Notes: a model not told the origin generated them from the letters alone. A stretch of 64,000 nucleotides of DNA from Zygnema cylindricum (GCA_037447655.1 JBBHKE010000070.1:1-64000); one strand, 5' to 3'; shown: positions 43,034 through 54,629, counted from the first letter of the stretch. Numbers and translations: made by a program.

Positions 43034-45676
43034 ATGACGGGAGTTTTTACCGGAAATCCCCCTTTTATTATTCGACAATTGGGTGCGGATAAACGATTTA
43101 AATCTTTACCTCCCACCGAGGCTCTCCGAATATATTTCATTCTAATGTGGAATCATTCCTCTCTTCTCTTTCCCTCTTTCCTTTCCTTCTCTCCTCTCTC
43201 TTCTCTCTCTTCCCTCTTTCCTCCTCCTCCCTCTCTTTCCTTATCGTCTTTTCTCCCCTTTTTCCCCTCTTTCCTCCCTTCTCCCTCTTTCCTCTCCTCT
43301 CTCTCCTCTCTCCTCCTGTCCCTCTGTCCTCCTCTCGCTTTATTTGATGTTTTCCTCTGTCATTTTCCTTTGTGGTTTTTCTTATTTTTTCATTTTGTTT
43401 ATTTTCTTCTTTTTTCCTTTTTTGTCCTTTCTCTTTTTTGTCCTGCCCCTAATTTGTCCCTTTCTACCTTGTCGATTTCTGTATCTTGTCGTTTTGTGCA
43501 GGTCTCCCGCAGCGCTACAGGGACTCCGTGAGGGCCATCCAGCCGGGCCTCCCTCTCTTCCTCTACAACTACACCGCCCACCAGCTGCACGGGGTTTTCG
43601 AGGTAGAAAAACAAAATAAAACCGTTTTTTAAAGCCTCTTTAACCCCCTTTTTATCCCCTCTTTATCCCCCTTTTAAACCCTCTTTATCTCCCCTTTTAA
43701 ACCCTCTTTATCTCCTTTAAACCTTCTCCCACTCTAGAAACTCCCTTTCAAAGCCCTTTATAACTTTTTTGGAACGACTTTTAAATCTCTCCTAAGCATC
43801 TTTTTCATTTGTTTCAAAGCACTTTTGAAAAATCCCTTTAAAATCCCCTTAAACCCCTTTTAAAATCCCTTTAAAACCCCTCTTAAAATCCCTTTAAAAC
43901 CCCATTTAAAATCCCTTTAAAACCCCTTTTAAAATCCCTATAAAACCTCTGTAAAACCACAGTTAAAATCCCTTTTAAAATCCCGTTTAAGTCCCCTTTT
44001 AAGTCCCTTTAAACCCCCTTTAACTCTCTGTTTAAACCCCTCTTAAATCCCTTTTAAAATCTTTTCTAATACAGTTTAAATTTCGTACTCAATCCCTTAA
44101 AAGAGTTTAGTACGCACTAAAACTCCCATCAAAGCTAGTTCCATTCCCCTCCACCTTCCCCTCCTTCTTCCTCTATCTCTCCCCTTTCCTTTCTTTATCT
44201 CTCCCTCCCTCCCTCCCTCCTTCCCTCCCTCCCTCCCTCCCCTCAGGCGTCTAGTTTTGGTGGAACCAATATCGATCCGAGTGCCTGGGAAGACAAAAAA
44301 TGTAAAGGGGAATCCAGATTTCCAGCCCAGGTAACATTTTTATTATAATTATTGTTGTTTTTATTTTTTTTGTTTGCTTGTTTTTGTTTTTGTTTGCGTT
44401 TTTTTATTCTTAATTTTTTTTCCTATTCTTGTCCTTTCTCTTATTTCTTTTCTTGTTGTCTTAGTTTTTGTTATTCCTGTTACTATTTTACGATTTTTGT
44501 TCTTAATGTTGTTTTTGTTGTTGCTTTTATTTTTGTTATTGTTTTTGTTACTGTTTCTGTTTTTGTTTTTGTTATTATTGTTGTTATTTGTATTGTTGTT
44601 GTTATTATGTTGTCGTTTTTTTTTTTCTTTGTCATTGTATGAAAAACCCTTGTTTTTTTTGGTACTATTTATTATTTTTAATTATTTCGTAAACACTGCA
44701 TTTATATAACTCTTGTTTTGTCTTCTTGTTTTGCATTTTTTTTTTTATGACGAATGTCGATACAGATTGGTTTAAGGTTCAGAAATGGATGTTTTTTTTA
44801 ACAACATTATATGCAAGATCTTTTTGTTTCCTTCTTTTTGAGGTCCTACTTTAAAATTTTCCAATTCCAAATGCTAAAATGTGGACATGCCCAATCTTTC
44901 ATGTGCAATTTTGCATTATTTTATTTTGTTTTTTTTGCTTTTTGATTTTTTATTTTTTTTGTCCAATGCTTGATTTAAGATTTGCCATGTGGTGTTTTTA
45001 TTTTGTGAAATCAATTCCTAATTTCTGATTTCCGATTTATGCTTTTTCCAATTCTCCGATTTCCAATATTTTTTTACGACTTGTTTTGTACGATTGAATT
45101 TTTAACATTTTGCCACGTGTCAACTTTTTACAGGTTAGAGTTCGAATACGAAAACTTTGCCGTCCACTAGAAGAAGAAGCTTTTCGTCCTATTCTTCACC
45201 ATTATGACGGTCCCAAGTTCCGATTACAGCTCTCCGTTCCCGAGGTATAACTGCCAATTTAATCCAGTTCCATTCTGTTTCATTCTGTTCCGTTCTGTTC
45301 CGTTCGGTTTTGTTGTATCTTATTCTGTTCTGTTCTGTTTTTTTTTTTTTTCTGTCTGGTTTGTTCAGTTTTGATTTGTTCAGTTAAATTAAATTCTGTT
45401 CCGTTCTGTTCCGTTATGTTCTGTTCTGTTCTGTTCTATCACTCTCAGCTCCTTTCAACTTTGGTCTGTTCTGTAAAGTTTTGTCCAGTTGCATTCAGTC
45501 GGTTCTGTTCCGTTCAGTTCTAATCCGTTCAGTTTGGTTCTGTACCGTTTCGTTCTGATCCGTTCTCCTTACTCTTCCCCTTCCTCCCTTCTCTCCTCTT
45601 TTTTTTTTTTTTTTTTTTACAGACGTTAAATCTTCTCGATCTCTTTTACGAAAACGGTCCTCTCATCCAATTGTGA
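43034..45676 (+). CDS. DCD-domain protein, 132 residues, five exons
   Basis: Exons 43034-43082, 43502-43602, 44247-44330, 45134-45244 and 45623-45676 join in phase (1, 0, 0, 0) to 133 codons ending in TGA. The product is essentially one DCD (development and cell death) domain: GVFTGNPPFIIRQLG, LPQRYRDSVRAIQPGLPLFL, YNYTAHQLHGVFE, ASFGGTNIDPSAWEDKKCKG, ESRFPAQ, RKLCRPLEEEAFRPILHHYD, GPKFRLQLSVPE. This closely follows the plant B2/NRP class, whose members respond to stress and are linked to programmed cell death; biochemical function is unclear. The usual N-terminal extension is missing and the first strand is short, so an upstream exon may exist. The first donor is GTGCGG. Introns are filled with simple repeats. 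Confidence 0.9.
43620..44100 (+). repeat. Degenerate CCCTTTAAAA repeat in DCD intron 2
   Basis: The words CCCCTTTTAAAATCCC / CCCTTTAAAACC recur about every 12-18 bp through this part of the intron. A CCCT microsatellite (44200-44240) then runs up to the exon 3 acceptor. Superficially telomere-like but not a TTTAGGG array. Confidence 0.8.
45250..45600 (+). repeat. TTCTG pentanucleotide repeat in DCD intron 4
   Basis: Imperfect TTCTG/TTCCG units (TTCTGTTCCGTTCTGTTC) run through the intron, followed by a CT-rich stretch and a T run before the exon 5 acceptor. Confidence 0.85.
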
Positions 45677-47560
45677 AAGGCCACATGAACCTTTTCTTTT
45701 TTGCGATTTTTTTTTGTTCAACGTGAGAAATATTATATATGAAGTGGCTGTCGGATTTTCACTGGTGAGAAAAAGAAATCAGAAATGAAAGAAGGATAAA
45801 AGAAAAGAAAGGGTGAGATGAAGAGAAAATAAGGAAATAAAAGTGGGAAGAAAACAAAGTGGAAGAAAAAAGAACGGTGGGAAAAACAGAATGGAACGGA
45901 AAAAAAAACGGCAGAGGGAACCGAAGTTGGATTCTACAGCCGTTTCTCATTACGGAAATTTGCCGTTGTATGTATTTTACTGAGAAATCGAACAACTTAA
46001 CCGGAACAGGAAAAACGGAGGACCGTTTAAAACAACGGAAAATCGACAAACATATGACATATGAACTAAAATTGGATAACGGGGAAAGTTTATGGTTTTT
46101 TTCTTTACCGGACCTACTTTTGTAAAAGTATGAAGGAAAACTTAAAATACTGCAACTCCAAGATACAAAATCAAGTGTAAAAAATACGTTTTTTTATATT
46201 TTTTATACCTGAATTTGTTTTTGGACTTCTGGATGTTTTGAGACACGAGAAACTATAAAATATAGGAAAATAGTGAAGTTTTTTTTTTTCTCGAGACAAC
46301 TTTTAGTAGCTAGTCGTCTAAAGACAAAAATTACTTAGTTATGTTAGTATTATATGCTGGTACAACTTCAACAATCAGGACGTCATAATATAATACTGCT
46401 AATTAGAAATTGCCTCATAGAAAATTGAGTCTTTTTGCATTTTGCATTCCTACTAAACTTAGTTTTTGGGTTAGGAATATAATAAACGAATCCCTTCAAA
46501 ATTTTATGGAGGACTCGAAATTGGTAAAAGCCATATGTATTTTATAAAGGGGTAAATAGTCTGGAAAAGGATTTTTTTATACTTTTTCGATTTGCCCTAT
46601 TTTTGATAAGCGTAAAGCATTCACTTGTTTGTCGAGTTTTGAGTTTTGAAAGTACTTTTTCTATTAGTACAACACCTTGTTTTGTACCATAATATTTATA
46701 TGTTTATGATGTATTTATGAACAATCAATATTGATTTCATTTTGTTCGTGTTTGTCGTTAATAATGTATGTGAAATCAATTTTTGCCGTTTTATTTCAAT
46801 ATATTTGCTTACGATCCTTCTTTTGCTTTTCTTGTTTCTTTTTTAGAGTTTTTATCGTTACTATTGTTCTACCGTTCTTCTATCATTTTTGTCTTTTTTA
46901 TCGATTTATCATTTTTTTTTTGTTAATTTTAGTTGATTTCTGTTTGTTTGTTTCTGTTTGTTTTAGGTGTTTAGTTGCTGTGTTTTTCTTTCAAGTGTAT
47001 TAGTCTTAATGCTGTTGTTCTTGCCTGTGTTTGTTATGCCGTATTAATTTATGTTGATTTTTATTTTGTGTTTATCATAATAATTCATACTTTTCTATGT
47101 TTATTATGCTTGTTTTAAGTTTGTTGGTGGTTATGGTCATTGTTGTATTGGTTCCCGGCCTTTCTTCTTTTTGATACTATTGTTAATAATTTATTGTTCT
47201 AAATAATATTGGCATTTTTGTTATTACTTTTACTATTATTGTTACTCGCATTCAACCTATATCCATGATCGCTGAATTTTTATTTATTCATTGACCATTG
47301 TTTCGGCAAACCTTGCCTCGGTTTACTTTTTTGCCACTCGAATTTACTTTAAGCATGACCATTCTATTTTTGGTGACATTCTTTCCTCAAACTCGGTCAG
47401 TCATTTCTCACACATAGTCGACATGTTTGAGCTGATGATACATGTGACGCTCTTAAGAAAAAGGAGTGTAGTTGTGCACACCCCGATGATACGGATGATT
47501 TTATATTCCCACGATGGTCGAGATATTTGCTTGTTAGGGAATTGCTATGGATGATTTCCT
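45677..47560. other. 3' flank of the DCD gene, AT-rich, no gene seen
   Basis: Frames at 45759-46125, 46731-47003 and 47291-47554 have no family motif and skewed, T-rich composition. No repeat or RNA recognised. Confidence 0.45.
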
Positions 47561-47564
47561 GTCT

Positions 47565-47650
47565 TGTGGTTGGTGTGTTCGATTTTGTGGTCGGTGTGTT
47601 CGATTTTGTGGTCGGTGTGTTCGATTTTGTGGTCGGTGTGTTCGATTTCG
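47565..47650 (+). repeat. 21-bp tandem repeat, four copies
   Basis: TTGTGGTCGGTGTGTTCGAT repeated every 21 bp (first copy GTGGTTGGTG). On the minus strand it translates as EHTDHKI repeats; the open frame is a product of the period being a multiple of three. Confidence 0.9.
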
Positions 47651-48094
47651 GCAAAATCCGAGATATGGCATGTCCCACGCTGGGGTAAACCGGTAAATTG
47701 AGACAACCAGGGCTCGAACCTGGGACCTTCCACTTACGGTGTAGTTACATCAGACGAAAAATCTGAAAAGTGAGGTATATTACAGAATTTTGTACTTGAC
47801 CGTACCATGTCGTACTATTTTCTCGGGAGTTTTTGAAAACAACATTACAGTAGATACGATTTTGATTCTCCAAGGATCCGGGAGAAAACATGGACCGTCC
47901 GATTTCACTTTGGTTTTCATCCGTGAAGCAATCTCTCCATCCGCCTCTGTAATTGTGGACCCACCTCACGTGGACCATCACAAACCTGTAAAATTGCTAC
48001 ACCTGGACAATATACACGTGCGAAGATGAGCTACTATTAGAATTTTATGACGTCGCCAAAGTCAGGTGCCTTTGGGGTTGGGCAAGGTGACCGG

Positions 48095-48782
48095 CATAGT
48101 TGTCCCGTGGGCATAATACGCACGAAACGAACGCGCGAATACTACGCACGATACGCATTTAACGATGAAAAAAATGTTATTAAATGCGTACCTGACTATG
48201 TACCCGTACATTTTCGTACATTTGCGTAATATTTTCGTACGTTTCAGTACTTTTAGGGGGTTTGAGGAATTTTAGGGTACATTCTCGTGCGTTCTCAAAT
48301 ATTTATGTTGAACAGCCAAATATTATTCGTACATTTGCGTACAATGTCCGTATTTTTTCGTACTTTTGACGGTTATAATTTTGAGATTTTTAGGGTACAT
48401 TTTCGTATTTTTCCGTATGTTTCAGTTATACGGACTTACATTTTCCGTACATCTATGTACGGCGTCCGTATATTTCAGTACTTTTAGGGTTATTGATGGG
48501 GGGATTTTAGGGTGTTTATGGTACTTCTCGTGCATTTCGTACATTCCGGTAAATTTCAGTACATCTGCCTTACATTTTAGGGTACACATGTCATACAGAA
48601 CCGTACATTTCCGTATGTTTTTCGTACGTTTTAGGATTTTTTAAGGATTTTTTAGGGTTAAAGGGACGGCTTTCGTACGTTTTTGTACATCTTAGAGCGA
48701 AAACTAACGAACGGTATGAAAGTAACGAATACTACGTAGTTTTCGGGAAAAAGTCAAAATTCGTACGAATAGGACAACTATG
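48095..48782 (+). mobile_element. hAT-like element, 688 bp, perfect target duplication
   Basis: It opens CATAGTTGTCCCGTGGGC, closes AGGACAACTATG, and is flanked by the perfect 8-bp duplication GTGACCGG (48087-48094, 48783-48790). The interior is built from CGTACATTT / TTTCGTAC words with TTTTAGGG interspersed. Open frames on both strands lack motifs. Confidence 0.9.
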
Positions 48783-48868
48783 GTGACCGGCAAATCTTTG
48801 CCGAAAAGAAGTACAGTTTTTGACTTTTTGTCTTCCTGCCAGAGGAAGTACGGTTTTTGCCTTCCTTC

Positions 48869-49334
48869 CGCTGATGTCCAATTCGTACGGATTTCAACTT
48901 TTTTACGAAAACTACATAGTATTCGTCTTTTTCATACTTTTCGTAAAATTCGTGTAAATTTCGCTGTACGGCCATGTACAAAAACGTACGAAAAGCCGTA
49001 ATCTTAAAAAATCCTTAAAAATCTTAAAAAGTACGGAAATTTAACAGAAATGTACGAAACTGTAAGAAAGTGTACCCTAAAAAACCAGATAGTACGGAAT
49101 ATCTACGGCAGCCATACTGAAATATTAAGGAACGTACGGGCAATGTACCTTTAAAACCCTAAAAAATCCCTAAAATAATCATAAAGTGTACGAACACTGT
49201 ACGTAAGTGTAAAAATATTGTACGGGTTCAGAGTAAGGTACGCATTTTATTAACTTTTCAAAAGCGTTTGATGCGTATTGTACGTAGTATTCGTTAGTTT
49301 ATACCGTGCGTAATATGCGCACAGGACATATATG
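48869..49334 (-). mobile_element. hAT-like element, 466 bp, perfect target duplication
   Basis: It opens CGCTGATGTCCAATTCG, closes GCGCACAGGACATATATG, and is flanked by the perfect 8-bp duplication CTTCCTTC (48861-48868, 49335-49342). Its sequence is the reverse complement type of 48095-48782, so the two adjacent elements form a large imperfect hairpin. Confidence 0.9.
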
Positions 49335-49790
49335 CTTCCTTCCAGTTTCATAGTTTTGACTTTTGAGCGCTAATTTTTATCGTTTCTGTTTTGAAATACA
49401 AATTCAAATTGTGAAAGTACACGTACATGATACGCAAATACAGATTTTGTTGGTCGGTTTCAAAATCTTATATTTTAAAGATTAGATCCTCAACTTACGT
49501 GGAACCACTCAAATAGAAACACGTATATAATATTTTTTTTACAGACGTTACGCGATGTAATCGAGGCCAAATTGCTGTCCGTACAATTACTGGGGCCTCC
49601 CGATGTAACCTCACCCTTAAGCTGCGAACTCACTAACCACTATCTTACCAGCTCGATGTAGAGCTTGGCGGGTCCGTAGTAATTTTTTTAAAATGGCTTT
49701 TAGTGTGGGCGTGCCACATTACACCGCGTATTGAACCGACAACCACGTGCCAATCCAACACGGTGTTCTTTCGAGAGGAGTGGACTTGGG

Positions 49791-50339
49791 AGCCTTCTCA
49801 AGTCCACTATTGTTACTTATTTTCATCTTCAACATCGTCCTTACTTCTTTTTATTGTCAGCAGTCATGTTTGTGGCTTTACAATGAGTGCAAAGAGGGAG
49901 GAGGGAAAGAGGAGAGAGGGTGAGAGGAGTAGAGGAGAAGGGTAAAGCAGAGGGAGAGTGCCTGAGGGGGAGAGGAGAAGAGGAGCAGAAGGGGAGACGC
50001 GGATAAGAAGAGTAGGGGAGAGGGGAAGAAGGGGAAAATGGAAAAGGGGGAGAGGGGGGGAGGGAGAGAGACTTTATTTGATGGCGGCCGAGATATCTGT
50101 TTGTTTGGGAGTTGCTATTTATGAGTCCTTCCGTACTCATGGTCAACAAGGGAAGGGGCCTTAAGAGCCATCCCACTTAGGAGCCCTCCCACTTTTGTCC
50201 TTTTCTTCCTTTTGTCATTTTGTCCTTTTGTCCTTTTGTTACTTCTTTATATCGTCAACGTTTATCTATGGCTTTAAAGCGAACAAGATTTTACAGAGGA
50301 GAGGGAGTGGGAGAGGGAGGGGGAGAGGGAGATGGTGGG
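49791..50339. other. GA-rich stretch, no gene
   Basis: 49890-50070 and 50290-50340 are GA-rich low-complexity sequence. Frames in it are low-complexity. Nothing else recognised. Confidence 0.6.
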
Positions 50340-50895
50340 GGAGAGTCAGCTAGAGAGGGAGACGTCAAGGAGGTGAGTGAGAGGGAAAGGAGGGTAGGGG
50401 AAGGGAGAGAGGGAGAGAGTGAGAGAGGAAGAGAGAGAGAGAGGTCATAATGTTTTCTTTGTATTATGAGCCTTGTTGCATTTAGTACAATAGAGAAAAT
50501 GTGTAGACCGAGTTGATTGTGTTTTTCTTCTACTTTATCTGTCATGAAAACCTTAACTAAAAGTAGATTTTGACTCTATTTTAAAGCCTAATTTTTACAG
50601 CTTATGTTGTGCCAAAGTTTAAAAGATATACTTTTTCAAAAGCAAATAGGAAGATTCCTAACGTGGAAAATGAATACTTAACAATATAAAAAATCATCAA
50701 TTAGCAAGCACAAAATCACATAATACCCTTGAATCCTTGAAAGAAACAACATTAAATACTTAATGACTAACCTAATAGAAATCAAACACTTTCTCTCGAG
50801 GAGAAAGCATAGAAAGTCGTAACAAACTCGTTACGTGTACGGTTTCCTTGTCATCAAGTAGATGACATTCGTGAAAAACCACGGAATATTTAAAA

Positions 50896-53800
50896 TTACA
50901 AGTCTTCCGCTCCTTTCGTACAACCAACCCTGTAAGATGCCAACCACTCGGAGCCAATTATAAGTATGGGAGGTGAAGATGAAGACTTTGTCACATCAAG
51001 TGCGAAGGATTAACCATTTAGGTGTAAAGCATGATCGAAGGGAAAAGAATTTGAAAACCATTGAAGGCTAGATTTGAATATTTCTTCGAGCTACAGGCAA
51101 AGCAAAAGGCAAAAACATGGCAAAAAACTATTGAGAAAACTAAAAAGCAAAAATTATACACCTTAAAAACGACAAAAGAAGGTCCATGGGCCTTGATCTA
51201 AGTCTACACTTCGCTAATGATCATCTGTATATATATATTATATGTTTGCGGAGATCATCCATGGCAGAGGTGGTCGCATCACGTTTAAAACCAAGGTTTC
51301 AACTTTGGTCTGATGCGGTTTGTCTGTTGTCAAATAACATTCTCCGTCAAGGCGGATTATGCAGTTTAGGATATCAGGACATCGACTCATCATGCAGTAG
51401 GGACGATCTTGATGACATTCCACAGTTTACCGTACAGGACCACAAAGGACAAAAGTTACGACACCTAGTCTTGCAAAGCAAATAGTGCATCGTGTTATGT
51501 AAAGACAAATAATCGGACATGCGAGAAAACCCAAAATTCAAAATTCATATAGAGTCTCAAAAATGGAGTGTGACAGCTTGGGACGTACGTATATTCGCCC
51601 ACGATTCGCATGTCGAACAGCATTCGTTTTGCTTTTTTGCTGACGTGGACCTCGGTTGCGACAGTGTTGGTCCCGTCCACCAAACTGTAGGCATCCAGCG
51701 GTCCTGGAACGGTCAAGCTGAACCTTTGCCACTTCATCCAAGCCTCGATCTTCTTCGAAGTGTGTGCAAAGAGAAAAGGAGAAAGAAAAGGGACCGGTTA
51801 AAAATCTACGTTTGGAAAAGATTTTTCTTTTCTTAGAATGGTTTAGAGATTCGTAAGTTGTTTTCAAGGCTATTTAGAGTTCTTTTGCATACCCAAGTGG
51901 TGGAGCTGACTGTGCCTTCCGGCATATTCGAGGGGAGAATCTCCTTGCCATTGAGATAGAGAACAATGCCGTCCTCAAAATACAAGTCGATGGAAAGGGA
52001 TGTGTAGTTAGCTGAGTCGTCCAAAGAAAAGCTGTTGCGAAAATAGTTTGTGATGAGGGTTTCCGATGGTTTAGGCAAGAAGGTCGCTAGCCCTTTATTT
52101 TCTGCAAAAACAGAGAAGGTGCAAAAATAAAGGTCTTAGTAATTCTAAAGTAGACCAACTAGTGCCCATCAATGGCAAAAAGAAAATGAAGCGTAAAATG
52201 AAAGAGAATGCTTGCTCAATTACAAACTTACTGGAGATTTTTCAACAACTTACACTGCCCATTGCTGTAAGAGTTAATCACTTATTAGTGTTGACAGTTT
52301 ATTAGTATCAACTACACTAGATTATGTTTTGCCACGTAGCTTATTGTAGACCGTTGAACTAAACGGTGTTAATGTTGACCACTCTTGAGCAGGCTGGAAA
52401 TCGACGAACCCGTGGCAAGTTCTCTTACTATTATTGTAGCCAAAAAATGTAGAACTGCTTGAGTTAAAATAATTGGTAGAAGCTGAAGGGTTGTAAAAAT
52501 CCGGACGCCGTTCCTCTCCAGTGGCGTCCCACAGCCAATTGTTGTGGAGATCCAGAAGAATGCTGCAGGATCTGCAGAGAAAACCAGAAAACAAGAAAGG
52601 TAAATTATTGGAAATATGGTTTATGATTAGGTGCTGGTGTTTTATAATCATACGTTTTTACTGGTGAACATTGCATAATAAGTTTGAAACATTTCATAGT
52701 AATTGTGCCCTAAAATCTGCCCTCTCCAGTAGCTCTTATACTTTTCAAGCTACTGGCGTTCGGTAATCTTGTCTATCTTATGGGTTCTGGAAAATAGAGA
52801 AGTAAGAAAAAAGTGGTATTGTCTTGGATATCGGAAACCTCCCGAAACAAAAAACTTTTACAAAAAAATAAGAGACGAATGTCTTTTAAGTCTCCAAACT
52901 TACAAGTTGCTTTGGCATTCTTGCGAGCCGGATTGAGGCATGATCGTGAGAATGTCTTTATCGTCAAATTGCGGCGGCAATTCCACATCCAATAAGTACA
53001 ACTCGTTTTCGCACGTTAAAGTATATTGCGCCTTTGTCCCAGCTGCCAATTCAAGCCCCGTTCCGTCGCAGCCTGTGCAAAAGATCCATCTTTGTTATCA
53101 GAACAGTGAACTACAATGAACAAACATACCGTTACAATGAACAAATAAACCGTTTCCTGAACCCGTCCATCGCCTTAGTTTACTCCACATTATTTGTGGG
53201 TAAATGGTCATCCATATGTGCTCTCAGGAACATGAGAGAACATATGCTCAATTTGCTTGTTGATCAATCTTCTTAATTCAATCTGCTTTTTGATTGACTC
53301 TCAGGCGAACAAGCTCCATCGGTTTAGTGCGAAAAAAATCGTATACAGATGTGTGGAATTGTAACTAATGCGGACGAATTTTGGCAGCTCAACATGACCA
53401 TAATTATTAAAGCTAAACGTGTTTCCAATATTGTTATTTTGAAGCTTTTGCCCAAAAAAAATTTAACACAATATCGAAAATAGCGTCTGGCAGTGAGGTT
53501 TTGTCTACAACACATAAACGATAAGAAGAAAGTTTTTTTTGCCAAAAACGATAACAAAACCATGAATTGTAATCATCGTAGTTGTACATAAAATTGTATG
53601 ATTTCACACAGCGTTAAATACGATTACTATGATTACCTTCCAGTAATGCCAGTTGCAACATTTGTGTAAATACGCTAGAACGATGCTACATCTAATTGCA
53701 TTAAAACATGTCTGTAAAGCATACATGTACCAAATCGGATTCGTGGTGATGTTCAAAGTGTCTTGAAACTTTAGATTGGGAGGAGGCAAAAATTGCAGTC

Positions 53801-54551
53801 TAACGGAATCGTCGCAAAAACCCGCCGAATCCAGGTACTTTACTTGAATGAAAGTTGGGAAAAAAGCATTGTTGTTATTGGAAGGTTCCACCGTAATATC
53901 CTATGTTTCACCCACAAGTAGGGTTAAGAAAATAACTTGGAAAGGGAATTTTTCTGTACTCATTTCATCATTCAGGTTTCCAGTGATAACGAGGGATTGG
54001 CTATTTCTTAGTCAAGTGAATCGTAAAGAATTGCAAAAAAAATTAAAAGAATGGACGTTGCACAGGTTTGGAGGACATTTTTGAGGAATGTTTCAAGATC
54101 CATAATTAGGGGAACAACAAAAATGCGTCACGTTTATGCATAATCATGATAACTTAGATATTCAAAAGTAGCTAATGTCAATTTTTACGAAGTGAATCGT
54201 GTTTATGATTCACAACCAACTGCCAACAATCTTGACCAATTTTTGGACGAGATAAAAAAGGGCAACAAATGAGCACAATGGCACTGAAGTTCACCTGAAG
54301 TCTCCAGGTTGATATTTTGGCTTCAAGCTTTTCTCAAAGCCCCATTCACCGTAATATACTTGAACAGTCCGATAACAAGTTCCATTACAGCGGTACGCAT
54401 TCAGATTTTGAAAAAACGTGCATTTGTCTGGGGGAATAAGACCAACATTACTTGCGACAATGGATCCCGGTTGACCAATAACACTCCCGTCGAGGTCTTT
54501 CATGACAATGTAGTTCGCAACTTCCCCCAGATATGTATTCATGTTTGTCGC
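50896..54551 (-). pseudogene. 3' fragment of a G8-type gene (exons 14-20)
   Basis: The minus strand keeps the counterparts of exons 14-20: about 54550-54297 (NYIVMKDLDGSVIGQPGSIV), 53835-53730 (DDSVRLQFLPPPNL), 53070-52905, 52560-52425, 52070-51885 (EDGIVLYLNGKEILPSNMPE), 51745-51565 and the terminal exon 50929-50896 (VGCTKGAEDL, stop TAA). Coding segments remain open, but the first exon acceptor has changed from GCAGGCG to GCAAGCG, the exon 16 counterpart from GCAGAGGC to GCACAGGC, and the exon 19 counterpart has lost its GTGCAGGC acceptor. The G8 and beta-helix exons are absent. Most likely a decaying partial copy. Confidence 0.75.
51261..51485 (+). CDS. Open frame in arm B, copy of the antisense frame
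   Basis: Starts MAEVVASRLKPRFQLWSDAV and ends HLVLQSK, then a TAG stop. Counterpart of 27799-28023 (-). An in-frame ATG at 51186 extends it by 25 codons in this copy only. Family unknown; could be a chance frame kept by recent duplication. Confidence 0.25.
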   Translation: MAEVVASRLKPRFQLWSDAVCLLSNNILRQGGLCSLGYQDIDSSCSRDDLDDIPQFTVQDHKGQKLRHLVLQSK

Positions 54552-54629
54552 TTGCAAAACATCTAATGAAGGTGGCAGAAAAATCCTAGAAAGAGTGTTT
54601 CGAAATTTGTTAAACTAGTGTCTAGACTG

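Larger units (their letters stand above)
47737..49616. mobile_element. PIF/Harbinger-like element, TTA duplication, 1,880 bp with nested inserts
   Basis: The ends CGGTGTAGTTACATC and GATGTAACCTCACCC are inverted repeats at 12 of 15 positions and are flanked by TTA (47734-47736, 49617-49619), the PIF/Harbinger target length. It sits inside the tRNA-like repeat and itself contains two hAT-like elements. Without them it would be about 710 bp. 47795-47935 matches the interior of the PIF-like elements at 627 and 14463. No transposase. Confidence 0.7.
47651..49790 (-). mobile_element. tRNA-like repeat copy split by a transposon
   Basis: 47660-47736 matches 29605-29675 (GCATGTCCCACGCTGGG, CCAGGGCTCGAACCTGGGAC) and 49617-49770 matches about 29680-29800 (CAGCTCGATGTAGAG.TTGGCGGGTC, CGTATTGAACCG, CCAATCCAACAC). 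The two halves are continuous at 29.6 kb, so the 1,880 bp between them here is an insertion. Confidence 0.75.
50340..54629 (-). repeat. Inverted duplication, arm B
   Basis: Reverse copy of 24554-28941, separated from it by 21.4 kb. The left end lies in the CT tract; the right end is followed at once by TGTTAGGATTGATACACACA (from 54628), a retroelement-like start. Confidence 0.9.
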
